Source of the DNA: Siphlonurus alternatus
Lineage: Eukaryota; Arthropoda; Insecta; Ephemeroptera; Siphlonuridae
Reading direction: 5' to 3'
Length of the DNA stretch: 64,000 nucleotides
Assembly: GCA_949825025.1 (NCBI GenBank)
Contig: OX463783.1
Span: 14,171,628 to 14,235,627 of the forward strand
Shown: positions 13,568-25,716 of the stretch, piece by piece
Position numbering within the stretch: the stretch's first letter is position 1
How the letters are laid out: the number at the start of each line of letters is the position of its first letter
The notes under the pieces: model-generated
The model's input: the letters and a program-made list of their open reading frames with translations, nothing else
Told to the model about the DNA's origin: nothing
The model's database searches: none
Translations under genes and position numbers: made by a program

Positions 13568-13887
13568 AGGGTGCGATTCACGAAGCATATAACCAAGTTT
13601 CTAACCCCGTTTAGCTTTAACCACGTTTAACTAGGTGGTTTATCACGTAAAAAAAGTGGGTGCGATTCACGAAGCAGTTAACCAGGTTTCTAACCACGTT
13701 TACCTTAACCACGTTTAAATATACCTGTTTTACGTGTTAAACAACCCTAGTTAAACGTGGTTAAGCTAAACGTGGTTAGAAACCTGGCTAACTGCTTCGT
13801 GAATCGCGCCCAGTATAGTTAAACGTGGTTAACCTAAACGTGGTTATTATATAGAAATCTGGCTAAATTCATCGTGAATCACACCCA
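13568..13887. mobile_element. GATTCACGAAGC MITE, outer copy (interrupted)
   Basis: The left part (13568-13656) starts AGGGTGCGATTCACGAAGC and continues with AACCAAGTTTCTAACC. The right part (13813-13887) carries AACGTGGTTAACCTAAACG and ends CGTGAATCACACCCA. Together they total about 164 bp, the same length as the inner copy, so a second member of the same family has split this one near its middle. Confidence 0.8.
13657..13812. mobile_element. GATTCACGAAGC MITE, inner copy (156 bp)
   Basis: A complete palindrome with termini TGGGTGCGATTCACGAAGCA and TGCTTCGTGAATCGCGCCCA and arms containing repeated AACGTGGTTA-type motifs. It sits inside an older copy of its own family, so it is the younger insertion. 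No protein is encoded. Confidence 0.85.
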
Positions 13888-14923
13888 TGCAATATATGCT
13901 GTATTACATAATATATATTGTCATAATCACAACCTCTTTTTTCATGGTATTGAAATTTTAAATATCAGCTCAATGTTTATATAATATCTTCAATTACTAT
14001 AGCATGTAACTAAAAACCCATGCATGCATTACTAATTTTATAATTAAAATTATAAAAATTCATATTTGTAATTATCTTTTTTTTATTATGACCTTCTTGA
14101 TCCATTAAAATTGATCATAAATCGATAATAATGCACACCCATCTATCTAAAAACCACACTATTACCACCTTGACCTTATATAGAAAATATAGTACGATGA
14201 CTTTTATTTTTTTTTTAATTTTTAAGTAATTAAAGACATGAGTAATAATTATGATTATTTATTATACTTAATAATAAAAAAAAATAGAAAAAGATTAATG
14301 TTAATCCTATATTTTAATTTAATAAAACTGTTATAATACTTTTTTTATAAAATATAAAAATTATTATGAATATTTTTATATACCTTTCATTATATAAAAT
14401 ACTGATTCTTAACTCAATAGTATAATTATATAGAGAAAGAGAAATTATGAGTATGCATTTAGAAGATTCATGAGTATAATATTTTAAAAAGAGAGGGGGG
14501 AAAAGTTGAATGAATGAATAAAAATTTATATGACAAGATTTGTTGAAATCATGCAAACATTTTATTTCTTTTCAAGATTTAATAAATGAGTAGGCAAAAA
14601 TTGACATTGAAACTTTTATATATAAGACGATTTTTGTAATATAAAGATTATAAAGATAATCCTTTTTAAACATGTTTCACATATACAAGCTTTCTTCTCA
14701 ATGTTTGTGTACACAGATTACACTAAATTTAGATTTAATATTTTTCTTGTGTATACTTAGGAGTGACGTAATTTGAATATTATTTGTATGTACAATTATG
14801 TACATTTCAAGAGACCGTAAACGTTATACCTATAGGTGATATGCTCCAAATGACAAAGATTTTAAATATTGGGGAAGGTAAGCATATTAGCCAAAGCGAT
14901 CTTGAATTTCAGGATCACTTTGA
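13888..14923. other. AT-rich non-coding stretch
   Basis: AT-rich sequence with no family member recognised. A minus-strand 80-codon ORF (14314-14556) is compositionally like its surroundings. Confidence 0.45.
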
Positions 14924-15371
14924 TCTAGCTATCTCAAATTCGTTCTAGTTCACCACACATGATGATAGGGCAGCGCCACGAGATTGTAGGGTTGCCTACT
15001 TACAGGATAACGCTCAGCTGTTTACCTCCCCTCCCTTCCCCTACTGTTGTCATAACGTACGCTGAAAACCATTGAAAAAAAAATAAAAAAATTAGAAAAA
15101 TTGACTTTGTTGCCAGGTATAATTATTTAAGGATGCAAAAATATAGTTTGAGTATTCTTTATAAACTAGCAGATGTTATGGAAACGATATAAATGTAATA
15201 ATTGCCGTCTATAATTCATATTTAATTTTTTTCTTCATTTTCTCCCCTGACATGCTGCTGATGCATCGCGCGGCAGGCTCCTGTAAAGTATGCAATATGC
15301 GTTGCAGTAACATCACGTGGCCAATACCCAAATTAGAGCAGAAGTAACGTTCGTGCTGTCATGAGGTGTAT
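14924..15371. mobile_element. TACACCTCTGG-family MITE split by a 360-bp repeat
   Basis: The left remnant contains CGTTCTAGTTCACCACA (14941-14957), an internal motif of the family. The right remnant reads GAAGTAACGTTCGTGCTGTC and ATGAGGTGTA (15341-15370), matching the family terminus. Between them lies the dispersed repeat 14966-15322. The left terminus was not found, so nesting is inferred from the order of motifs. Confidence 0.45.
14966..15322 (+). repeat. 360-bp dispersed repeat, copy 1
   Basis: Starts TAGGGCAGCGCCACGAGATT and ends ACATCACGTGGCC. It aligns over its whole length with 50231-50592, sharing GGATAACGCTCAGCTGTTT, GACTTTGTTGCCAG, TATGGAAACGATATAAATGT and GGCAGGCTCCTGTAA-type blocks. 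It is not palindromic, has no A-rich tail and no obvious ORF, so its class is unknown. Confidence 0.75.
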
Positions 15372-15611
15372 TATAATTATTTAATAAACATGATATTTTT
15401 CATGGAATTACACATTGTTTTATTTTTTATTATATTCCATTGCAAATTAATTTTTTATGGTCTTTCAAATCTCTTTCTGTGAAATTTGCATATTTTAAAT
15501 ATTTGGCACAACAAAAACAAATTTTAAAGGAGACTAATGGAAGAAAATAGATTTCATTCTATAAAGCTAAAAATCAATTTTTCTGTGTATTCTGAATATT
15601 GAGGGGTATTC

Positions 15612-15615
<4 letters not shown>

Positions 15616-15688
<73 letters not shown>
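15616..15688. repeat. (TA)n microsatellite
   Basis: About 73 bp of uninterrupted TA repeat, able to form cruciforms. The minus-strand ORF with a run of Ile-Tyr through it is an artefact. Confidence 0.97.
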
Positions 15689-15690
<2 letters not shown>

Positions 15691-15760
15691 TGCTAAATTT
15701 AGCACCATATCTAGTAACTGAATTAACTATTGTAATCAATTGGTACTAAAGTTAAATCAG

Positions 15761-15958
15761 TGTACACCTCTAAGCAGCACAAAATTTACTTACTGCTTTG
15801 TTTGTAGGAGTGGTGAATCAAAACTCTTTTGATATTGATAGACTGGGTGCTCTTTTTACATCTCCCAGAATTACAAATTTGTACCTCTGTGTCTATTATA
15901 GCTGCAGTTCTAGCAAGTGAGGCAGAAATAAATTTTGTGGTGTCCATAGTTGAACTTT
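15761..15958 (-). mobile_element. TACACCTCTGG-family MITE
   Basis: Begins TGTACACCTCTAAGCAGCAC and ends AATTTTGTGGTGTCCA. Internal motifs in inverse order to the 28.6-kb copy (GTGGTGAATCAAAACTC, ACTGGGTGCTCTTTTT, AGCTGCAGTTCTAGCAAGTG) set the orientation. The termini are diverged. Confidence 0.65.
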
Positions 15959-17995
15959 GTTATCCTATATTTATTTTATAATAAATATTTATTTATTTAA
16001 TCTATAGAAATTATCACATTAAAAAAAAAATTATCAAAATGAAATAAAAATAGTTTTATAGCATTAAATATTAGTTTTAATTGACATTAAATGTGATAAT
16101 GGTATAAAGTACTACTCTACTGGAGACATTACCTTGACAATGTCACCTGTGCTATATTATACCTGTAGCTCCTATAGGATGCTGTAGACGTACATCTCTT
16201 TATCTCTTCATCTTAACTGCATTAAAGTGAGGATGCTCTAAAGAGGTACTTGTGCAATTCTATACATGTATGGTAGAATTATTTTATATACCATAACATG
16301 TTTTTTTTTTTAAAAAAAGGGATATATCGATGATTTTATATTATAGAATTGAATGCTCTGAACATTAAACTTAAATTATAAGACATAAATATTTAAAGAT
16401 TGATTATAAGGATTTTAAATGTTTAATTTTATATAACTTTAATGCTCTTTAAAGATGATTTGATTTTAATATTTATTACTATGTACTATTTATATTCAAG
16501 CAATATGCATATTAAATTTTCAATAATTTAACTTGACTAATTTAATCTTCAATTAAATTATATTAAGTACAAATTCTTTATTATTAAATTGATATTAATG
16601 TAATTGTTTTTCACTAATTATTAAATTATACAAAACTGAATAAATATATTATTATGTAATACAAAAATTAAGACCTATACTCATAATTACAATTTCATTT
16701 TGATGATTTGTCCATTGGTTTATTTACAATACATACATACTTATATATTATGCAAGGCATACTATATAATTATACATATATTTCGTAGTTATATTAAAAT
16801 TTACGGCATAGGCATTCGTAATATTTACAATTTAAAACAATATATTGTATTCTAATAAAACTAAACAAAAAAATACATTTACAACATATTGTATATATAA
16901 AATAATATTTAATTTAAGATACTTTAATTTAGTAACTTATGTAAATTTCTAAAATATAATCAAAATTTAAATTAAAAACAGAAAACGGTCACACACGATA
17001 GAAATATCCACCACGACAATTTAAAGTTTTAAACATAAAGTAAAACTGATGAAAACAGTAATTAATTATTTTAATTAAGCATTTCAAATTTAAATTCATT
17101 CTAATATTACCTAACGTAGGTCAAGTATAAACTGCAAAGAATATTTAATTACTTTTTTTTATATACATTATAATTAGTACATTTTTGCATGATTGCATAT
17201 CAATATTAAAATATTGAATAAGTATATTACGTATACTATTCATATAAATGTATTTAATACTATAAGAATAACATAAAAGATATGTCTTTAAACATATAAC
17301 AGTATCGATATATAGGCTATTATAAGTATAGAAGTTGTGTCGGTAGCATTTGAAATTATGTTTTGTGAATGTTTATTGATGGTATAGTATGTATAGAATT
17401 ATTATACGCTTGCAACCGCGTATATATATATATAGATATATAAAACGTATATAAAGCTGGTGTTACTTCTATCGAAGCGTAAATAACTTACGATGTGTTG
17501 GTATATACATTATGAGCTCATACAAATCTGCGTAACATAAATTATATGCAACTCTACATTAATTTTGCACACTTTCATAAAATATTACATATGTAATGAT
17601 AGATTTAATATTATATTAAACTGGTATTTCTATTGATTTCTATAGGATGATTATTATAAAAAAAAAAAAATACTTCTTTCATATATATATTGTGAAAAAA
17701 TTATATGAATTCTTAAACCGTGTAAATGTTAAATATATTATATTATACTTTAATTATATATTATAAAATATTTGCATTTATAATACGTACTTTAATACGT
17801 ATAATAAAATAGTAAAGAAAAATTTAACTACCTTGCAAATAAAAAACAAAAATTTAATCAATACTTATTAGTTGTTAGTAAATGGGCAAACATGATATGC
17901 GTAATTTTCTAAATGGTAAAAAATATTCTAAGTTCTGAAATAAGGTAAATTTACACACCCTTCTAACCTTTTTCTTTATAAAAAATTTACACATC
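15959..17995. other. AT-rich non-coding stretch
   Basis: Very AT-rich sequence with many TATA runs. No coding region or known repeat was seen. A possible short remnant of a TACACC-type end near 16187-16196 is too weak to call. Confidence 0.5.
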
Positions 17996-18209
17996 AGGTC
18001 AGTACAAACGTTATCCCAGCTCTGTTTGTGAACGTTGATTTATGTATGGTGGTGAAATTTTATTTTTTTTTTGTGATGCCTTTACTGGGTTTTCATATTT
18101 ATTTTAAACTTTTAACCCTTCCAAAATTGCAAACATCATTTTGTGTCTTTGAGCTGCATTTCTAGCAAATTAGGCAGAGATGACGTTCTTACTGTGCCGT
18201 GGTGTACAT
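17996..18209 (-). mobile_element. TACACCTCTGG-family MITE, decayed
   Basis: Shares GGTGGTGAAATTTT, ACTGGGTTTTCAT, CCAAAATTGCAAA, GAGCTGCATTTCTAGCAAAT and CCGTGGTGTACAT with the 15.8-kb copy, in the same order. Both termini are eroded. Confidence 0.55.
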
Positions 18210-18379
18210 ATTATAAATGGATGTATTTTTCATCGAGGAAAAAAAAAGTACCCCGCACGGACGCTCTAATTAACACTTTACCTGTGGACTCGATTAAGAG
18301 GGCTGAGAGTTCTTTGGCTTAATTTTAGTAAACCTGTCACCATGTTAGAGGGGTATACCGCTAGAAGATAAGAATAAAT

Positions 18380-18456
18380 ATTTAATATTTTAAGAGTGCC
18401 TGGAAAAGTGCTGTCACAGATCAAATAAAACGTTCAGGGTATCTAAAGGTGTAAAA
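18380..18456 (+). mobile_element. TACACCTCTGG-family end fragment
   Basis: AAGAGTGCCTGG and then ACGTTCAGGGTATCTAAAGG / TGTA correspond to the internal AGAGCACCCAG block and the terminal ACGTTCGTGGTGTCCAGAGG / TGTA. Only the right end is recognisable. Confidence 0.35.
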
Positions 18457-19974
18457 AAAATTAAGTTGACCTTTTCAAGTGTCACTTAATAATAAAATAT
18501 TTACAATTTTTTTATATATCATTGTAAAAATAAGTATTAAATTTTTTCATAAATGATTAAAAATGAATAAATCACTTGTCATTATTGTATTTAATGTTTG
18601 ATAGATCACAATGAATATCATTTTTACACGCATCAAAGATTTTATAAGCCATAAGTTTTATACTATATACATTTCAATGTATATAAGCATAATAATAATA
18701 AGAATGAATATAACATATATAAATATATTTTATTATAACGATTCGATACTGTATAAGAAATAAAATAGTGTGAAATCATTCATTGATCGAATCAAACTTT
18801 GAAATATTTCTTTCCATTCATAAAATAAAATCTATGTTCAATGTTGCGTACATATCTTTAAGTCTCTTACTTTGTTCCGCTTTATCATATGCTATTATAA
18901 ATAAAAAAATAAAAATAAGAATGCCCTTAAGGATTGAATGCTATATAATACATCAATGTTACATCTTTTATGATTTATATTAAAGCATTTGGTAATGTAT
19001 AAAATCTACTTTTACTGTATAATTATAACTTTTTAGTAAATAATAATTATGATAATTTAATCTTATACACAGTGGTATCTATGTATAGGCATTTAAATAA
19101 TAAAAGAAGCTATAAACATGTATAACATGGTAATATAATTATTATGGATTTAAATCAAAATTATGGTTTTTAATGCTGAAATGCGCATTTTTTGACGACG
19201 GATAATGCAATTTCTATACGCATCATCACACTTAACAAACGCTTTAATATTATTCAGTATCTTCGTTCTACAAATTTAATGACTAAAATAAAATTAAGTA
19301 ATTTTAATTCTTCATAAAATAAATCATGTAAATGAATGAAAAAATAAATTTCATTTTCTGTCTTCAAAATTTTCAGATCATGCAAGGAGTATTATTACAC
19401 AAGAGTAACAAATAATGTAATTATTCTAATGTTGGGATTGGTTTATTGATTGAAAATTTGTATTAATTAAATACTTAAACATAAACTTGTAAGTTACCAT
19501 AAATTTTAAATTGACATTGAATATTTTATTGCTCATAAACAGGTTTTATAATTCTGTAATTATAAAATATTGCTTTTATATGTTTGAAGCAAAAAAAGGG
19601 CATTTAAAAGGGTATTTAAAATAAATTTTACATGAAATAGAAATCAATATGAAATTTTCCTACTCTTAAAAAAAAAAATGGAATAAAGTAATATATTGAA
19701 AGCTGGAGTTATATAATATATTATGTGAGGTTAAAATATTCTTTATTGATAGTTTATAAATTTGTCCAAACACCAATTTCCTTCACATTGAAAATATCAC
19801 TCTGTTACAAGATAATTATATTATAATTTTTTATTAAAATTATTGTGTCAAATTTGATTAAGCAGATATACAAAAAAAAATAGGACTTATTGTGTTCATT
19901 ATAATAATTTGTTGCATTTTTTTTTAATTGGTTTACGTTTTGAACCTTTTGTGTAGATTATTTTGTCAAGCATT
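18457..19974. other. AT-rich non-coding stretch
   Basis: AT-rich sequence with no credible gene. A 66-codon ORF at 18783-18983 has the composition of its surroundings. Confidence 0.45.
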
Positions 19975-20040
19975 TGAAGTTATGTTATGAGGGAACTATG
20001 GAAACCTAAGATAAGATGGTCTGAGAAGGTTTGTTATGAG
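19975..20040 (-). mobile_element. SINE core fragment
   Basis: GAGGGAACTATGGAAACCTA followed by AGATGGTC matches the minus-strand core of SINE-C. A second scrap at 20357-20400 (TTGGAAACCTGAGTTACGTT then GGTCAG) is a similar remnant. Confidence 0.35.
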
Positions 20041-20400
20041 CTCCGTATCAATAGGGGCACAGAGAAAAATTTGATAAGAGTGAGTGACTGAATTAAAAAT
20101 TAACGTTACAACTTCTTGACCGATATAAAGAATCAAAACATTATGTATATTCGTGAATGCATATCAAAAGAGAATAAATTATCGGATTTCCTTAGGTTAC
20201 CTGTACAGGTCTATTTTTAATTTGCAACTAGAATGCACTTTTTAAGCATATAAACTATTGAAAAATCACACCCAGATGATAAAGCAATACTGGTTTGCAT
20301 TGATTAAAAATATTTCTACTGTTGCTTCAATTCTATATACCATTATCTTTAATAAAAGAACTTGGAAACCTGAGTTACGTTGGTCAGTAACAGGATCTCC

Positions 20401-21968
20401 GTCTGACCAGCCAATCAAAATTAAGTCTTGACTTCCACTTAACTATAGGTAATTATTCATTCATAATTATTAATAAAAAACTTGCTATTACGTCATGTAT
20501 TTTTAAAAACTCCTCGGTGATTTATATTAAAGTAAAAACATAAAAAAAAAACAATATTTAAAGATACAATCTAATATAGTCCAACCCATTCTATGTAATT
20601 CAATTATCTAAAAATTATATAAAAAAATAATGACTATTAATTAATTAAAAAATATAACCTTTAAGGTTAAAAATCAAATTTAAAAAAAAAATAATAATAA
20701 TAATAATAAACAAATACAACATATATAAAAAGGTCAAGATCGTTTAAAGTTGAACTTATAAATAGACATGATAGTAGCCTATGTATAAAAGTAATTGTCG
20801 TAAATATATAAAGAAGTAAACAATTTTTTTTTATCTTTAAAACGGATTTTCATCAGTCACAGAGAGAGAAGTCAAGCAAGTTAAAGTTTTCTCAAGTGCA
20901 GGTTTATACATGTATCGTACATTACGTGTTGTTCAATGTAAGCAAAGCTAGTCTATTCATCTGTTTATATCACCTTCTACATTATCTCAGAAAGTCTTGT
21001 AGTTGACCCATCCATATATTTATATAATAAGTCACTATAAAATTTATTATAGAATTTATTAAATTGTTGTTGCATAATACATTTTTATAAAATTAAATAT
21101 ATTTATATTTACTATAATTATTTTTTGTGTGTTTTACTATAAAATTTTTGTGTCTTTAATATACTTTATAGATTTATTATAATATTAATTATAGTGAATT
21201 ATACTTTAAGATGTAAGATGCGTTTTCCAGCTTCCCATCTTCATGTAACTTTTAAAAGATTGCACCTTTACTCGATGCATCTTTAACAAGAGTTCAAGTT
21301 ACCTTTCAATACTAGAAGCTAAAATGCATGTGTAGTTCTCTCTTTTTTTTTACATTAAATTACTTTTTTGTGTTTAATCATATCATATTACTTTATAAAT
21401 AAGATTAATTTACAATCAATTATATAAGATGATATCTAAAAACTTGCTACTGTTTTTTTTTTAATTGTAATTTAATATTATATGTAATATTATATTTGTA
21501 AATGCATGTAATTTTATGGTATATATCATTAATATTGTATTATTTGCAGTTCACTACTACTAAAATAATTAAAGTTGTATTTCTGAAACCTGAAGACTTA
21601 TATGTAAAAGTGAATTTTTATTATATATTGTACTATTGCACTTATTCTACTGTATCTAGTTTTAGCATATTTTTTGTTAAATTTTTACGCAAAATTCACA
21701 GTAGATCATCATAAAAAAAAAAAAAAAAAAAAATAGTTGGTATTTGTATAATATACAGAAGACGTAGTGTAATATAATTATGTATTGTCATTTTTTCTAA
21801 TTTTTTCCCCATATAGCACTTTCAAAAACTGAGAGGAAAGATCCTATCACATAATTAATAATCAAGCAGTCTTTACGTTTATATATTGTCTAATGCTTTC
21901 ATCAACTTTTATGTTAGATTTTTCATGACTATGACGTCACATCGTTTTGCAGCATGTCATTGAGGGTG
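20401..21968. other. AT-rich non-coding stretch
   Basis: AT-rich with a long poly-A near 21712-21733. At 21925-21942 ATGACTATGACGTCACAT is identical to part of the MITE at 61.2 kb, so a decayed copy of that family may end here. Confidence 0.45.
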
Positions 21969-22158
21969 TAAAAGATGCATTAATTTCCATGGAGCGGGGA
22001 AAGCGAAAAAATCGCATGCCGCAGTTAATTAGGGGCTAGGGATTTCCTCGCTTTGCGGGGGACGATTTTATCGCCAATATGGCCGCCATACGAGATTGAA
22101 GCAAGTGCGCTTTTCTCGCCCCGCCAAGCCACGCTTGATATCATGAAAAGCACCTTTA
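21969..22158. mobile_element. AAAGGTGG-family MITE, GC-rich copy
   Basis: Termini TAAAAGATGCATTAATTTCC and TCATGAAAAGCACCTTTA are imperfect inverted repeats. The interior is markedly GC-richer than the flanks and holds CCAATATGGCCGCCATACGA and AAGCAAGTGCGCTTTTC, shared with the 52.3-kb copy. It is about 190 bp long. The GGCCGCCAT block resembles a YY1 motif. Confidence 0.65.
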
Positions 22159-23202
22159 TAGAGAGTTCAAAAACTTCAAAATACTCAATTTAAGGTGCTA
22201 TATCTAACAATAATAAAACCATTCTTGGTAGATTGTTCATTAGAAAATGTCATACTCGCTTGTTATAAAAAAATAAATGTACACGACTGTATCATCTATA
22301 TATAGATTCTATAGAAGTGTGACTAAATCATGAAATTTCCATTATAATAGTCTAGCTTCTTATGTGGTCTTTGCATGTATAAATAAGAGTAAAATAAGTA
22401 CACGTGCCTTGATATAGATTTGATTACCATGCAATTTTTTTGTTATATATTATACACGTCAAGTATATTATGATTTATGTATATAAATCTATTGAAATTA
22501 TATTTAATATATCAATGAAAAATATAAAATAATATTTGAATTTCAATTGAACTTTAAATTATAAAAATATTCTATAATATTACTATAGTACATATACAAT
22601 ATATACATTAAATTAATCTAGATTTGAACTATTTTCATATGTAATAAAAAGCTTTTGTATAATATTAATAAATAGGGTTGAAAAAAAAAAAGTTTTATTG
22701 ACTTGTGGGTGATTGAAAAGAATTTTCAATTTATCTTTACGGCAATGAGGTCGCACTTTTTATTCAGTTCAAATCGACCGTAACTGAATGGTGATCTACA
22801 CCTTTTTATTATTATATTATATTTTCAAAAGGAATTCACTATAGATCGTTTTATATTAATGCAATCCAATATATAATATACATATAATATAATATTATAT
22901 CATGTTTGAATTTATAATATTGAAAATCAGAGCTGACATATATATATTTTTATATATATAAAATTATAAATTGGTTCAATGTGAAAGATCATATTTTTTA
23001 TACATTTATCTTTGCGTCACCATGCAAGATTGTATGATATAAAAATTATATTTAGAATTTCTGTTATATATTTTTATTTATAACTTTTAATTTAAGCTTT
23101 AATATCAAAAAACAATCATAAAATAGTTGGAGCAATGCACTGAATTTATTTTGTTCATTACCCAAATTTTTATTCGGGAAATAAAAATCTTGAACACTTT
23201 CT
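22159..23202. other. AT-rich non-coding stretch
   Basis: AT-rich DNA with TATA-rich palindromes such as the one near 22939-22961. No gene is visible. Confidence 0.5.
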
Positions 23203-23549
23203 GATTAACGATTGACCTCAGTTGAAACCGGAAGTAGGAAATTTTCGTCGAACAGAATCGAATGAAATAAATTTTAAAAAATCGAGGATGCTCTAAAACT
23301 TAATCGCTGATGGTTTGAGTAAATTCAAGGGGGCGGTTTTCTCACAATAGCTCCATTTCCGGTTTCCGTCCATAAGGCCAATGTTAAACTTCTGCCTCAA
23401 TTTTCTCAAAACTTGTCGAACAGATCCACTTCAAAAAAATTAAGCAACCTTATTGTGGCAAGTTTTAAGTTTTAAGACTCCTGCAAGTCTCATTAAAATC
23501 AAGGGGGCCGTTTCCGAGATCCAAATCAACTGAGGTCAATCCTTAACCA
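23203..23549 (+). mobile_element. GATTGACCTCAG-family element, best copy
   Basis: The inverted termini are ATTAACGATTGACCTCAGTT and AACTGAGGTCAATCCTTAAC. The interior contains GAATCGAATGAAATAAATTT, ATTTCCGGTTTCCGTCCATA and two ...CAAGGGGGC blocks. Copies lie at 5.7 and 41.1 kb. At about 347 bp with terminal repeats and no ORF it fits a non-autonomous DNA transposon. Confidence 0.75.
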
Positions 23550-23705
23550 GAGATGTTACTCAAAAATAACCAGGTTTCTCATCAACCGTGGGTAGAGTCA
23601 TTAAGATAGGTTGACGTTAATACTGGTTAATTATATTTTATTTAGTAAATTTCTTTGTCGCTTGTTTATTTACAGTTTTATTGACACGAAATATGTTTAG
23701 TATAT

Positions 23706-23903
23706 TATCGTCTCTCGTCCTGAATAATGAGCTATCACAATCTTGTTGCAATAATGAGCTATCTACTATTTCAGGTGAGCTCAACAATGAACTTTATGTT
23801 GTATCTATTTACAGCTCATCGCACACCTGAAACAGAAGATAGCTCATTATTGCAACGGAATCGTGGTAGGCAGATAGCTCATTATTCCAGATGAGGGACG
23901 ATA
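23706..23903. mobile_element. TATCGTCCCTCGT palindromic MITE
   Basis: The left terminus TATCGTCTCTCGTCCTGAAT mirrors the right (ATTCCAGATGAGGGACGATA). The arms contain AATAATGAGCTATC and TTTCAGGTGAGCTCAACAA, both repeated inversely. It is 198 bp. Relatives lie at 45.2 and 50.1 kb. Confidence 0.75.
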
Positions 23904-24286
23904 TAAGACGGGGAGAAAGATAATCATAGTTGTAATTATTTTTTTCCTACTATTGTGTACACTTTATTCGAATAAAAAATGTTCATGTTAAAGTATAGCT
24001 AAATCGGACATTTATGGGGTGTATTCATTTTCAGTACTGCATATTAATGGGTATACCTTATTTTTGTTTACTTTAAAAAAAATATAATTATATTTAATGT
24101 GATTTCAGATTCATAAATATAATCCAGCAATTTTAATTTGCTATATTAAAAAAAAAAATGAAAAACAAAATAATTGAGGCCTCCCAATATTTTATTAACA
24201 AAATAATTTAGAATGAGACAGAAACATAATTTGGCATACTAATTATCATTAAGTTTACATGTGGTGCTTATCTATTAATAACGAAT
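23904..24286. other. AT-rich spacer
   Basis: Contains the 20-mer GTACACTTTATTCGAATAAA at 23957-23976, also seen at 2061. Nothing else was recognised. Confidence 0.45.
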
Positions 24287-24496
24287 CATGGATTCACATG
24301 GCGATTTTTATCATGCGACGCAACGCGAATAATGCGTACTTGCTGTAACATCCATTAGCGGCCATATTGGGCGATTAAAAGAAAAAGAGCATCGTAATTA
24401 ACGAGATTACCGGCGAATTCGCCGCCGCATAGGATTTCACAGCTTTTACGTCAAAATCGCGTCGCATCGCCGTTGTCGCCATCTGAATCCGCCTTA
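24287..24496. mobile_element. AAAGGTGG-family MITE
   Basis: GGATTCACATGGCGATTTTT at the left and GTCGCCATCTGAATCCGCCT at the right are inverted. The body is nearly colinear with 58910-59115 (TATCATGCGACGC, GCGGCCATATTGGGCGATTA, AAAGAAAAAGAGCATCGTAA, CATAGGATTTCACAGCTTTT). The left terminal AAAGGT is lost. Confidence 0.75.
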
Positions 24497-25009
24497 ATTA
24501 TTCTTATTATCCAAACACCGGCATGCGAACGTAGAGAAGTGTTTAAATTTTGCTGTTCATCCATCAGTAACGAATCATAAGTATAAAAACACGACTAGTT
24601 ATTACTATCATTACAGGAAAGTAAGGGGACAAACAAGAAGCCTAACTATGTGTGTCCATATATCTTGTGTGACATTACTATTTCTCTATGACATTTTATA
24701 TGTAAATCCAGTACCCGCATCAAGAAATATTCCGGTAGCTCGATCTCTGTGTTAATTATTTACTATTTATTAAAGAATACATGCTGTTTTTGTATTTATC
24801 TTTTTAATTTATTAAAGATAAATACTCATGACCTCATGAAAAATTTTATATGAAAAATAGTACAAAATAGGACAGGATTAATTTATCATAATGAGCTTAA
24901 AAAATATTTGCTATGCACGTGTATGCATGATTTTTTTTTTTTTTGTTTATCTACAGTAATAAATTTTAAATGAATTTTAATTCTGTTTAACAGTTTAGGA
25001 TTTTAACAC
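24497..25009. other. Non-coding spacer
   Basis: No ORF or family member was seen. Confidence 0.45.
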
Positions 25010-25164
25010 TAATGGTCGATCGAGTGCTTGTACACTTATCGACTCTGAAAAGTTCCCTTCTGCAGTCTTGTTAATCACCATGTTCCGTATAGATAACACA
25101 GGGCATGGTGTTATCAAGACTGTGAAGGGAACTTTTCAGAGGCGAGGAGTGTACTGAACATTGG
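25010..25164. mobile_element. CTGAAAAGTTCCC palindromic MITE
   Basis: The arms CTCTGAAAAGTTCCCTTC and GTGAAGGGAACTTTTCAGAG, with flanking CAGTCTTGTTAATCACCATG against CATGGTGTTATCAAGACTG, surround a loop containing GATAACACAGGG. A related copy lies at 28.9 kb. Confidence 0.7.
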
Positions 25165-25523
25165 TTAGATTTGCTCTAGAGATTTTAAATACAATAATTT
25201 TATGCAGCTATAACATTTTATTATTTAATTGAAATATGTGTCATATTTTTTTTACAATTAATAAATTAAAGTTATATCTACTTCTGTAAATAACTACAGA
25301 AAAGCGATGGGTACCTGCTACAAAACTTATCTATCAGTATCTCTATACTTTCACTTTAAGTTATTATAAAATATATATTGTTTAAAGATAATTAACTTTC
25401 ATACTCTATATTTTAACTTTGAATAGTTAAAAATAGAGCAAATTAATCCCAATTCAAGTTAATCTGTTGAGTTTCTTAAAATATATTTAATTATTTATAA
25501 ACTTGTAGGAATCAAACTAAAAC
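25165..25523. other. AT-rich spacer
   Basis: No feature was recognised. Confidence 0.45.
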
Positions 25524-25716
25524 ATTGCACTCGTGCAATTACCGACCATCCTGAATCAGATTTCCATAGTTCCTTCAGTCACAAGCAAGTGAATGCTGGT
25601 ATGGATTGGTATTGGCCATGGCACCTACAAAATCCAGCGTTTAGGTCCACGAAGAGCTGAGAATTTAAATTCAGTCACTTGTGACCTTGCAGTACCTTAC
25701 AACACGGTCCAGTTGA
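25524..25716 (+). mobile_element. SINE-C copy
   Basis: ACCGACCATCCTGAATCAGA and TTTCCATAGTTCCTTCAGTC form the core, with a decayed hairpin. Downstream GTGAATGCTGGTATGGATTG and AATTTAAATTCAGTCACTTG match the 0.9-kb copy. There is no 5S head and no poly-A tail. Confidence 0.55.

Noticed and set aside
18783..18983. 66-codon ORF with hydrophobic stretch
   Set aside because: Ile/Leu/Lys/Tyr-rich composition is what AT-rich random sequence gives; no supporting promoter, donor or conservation signal is visible.
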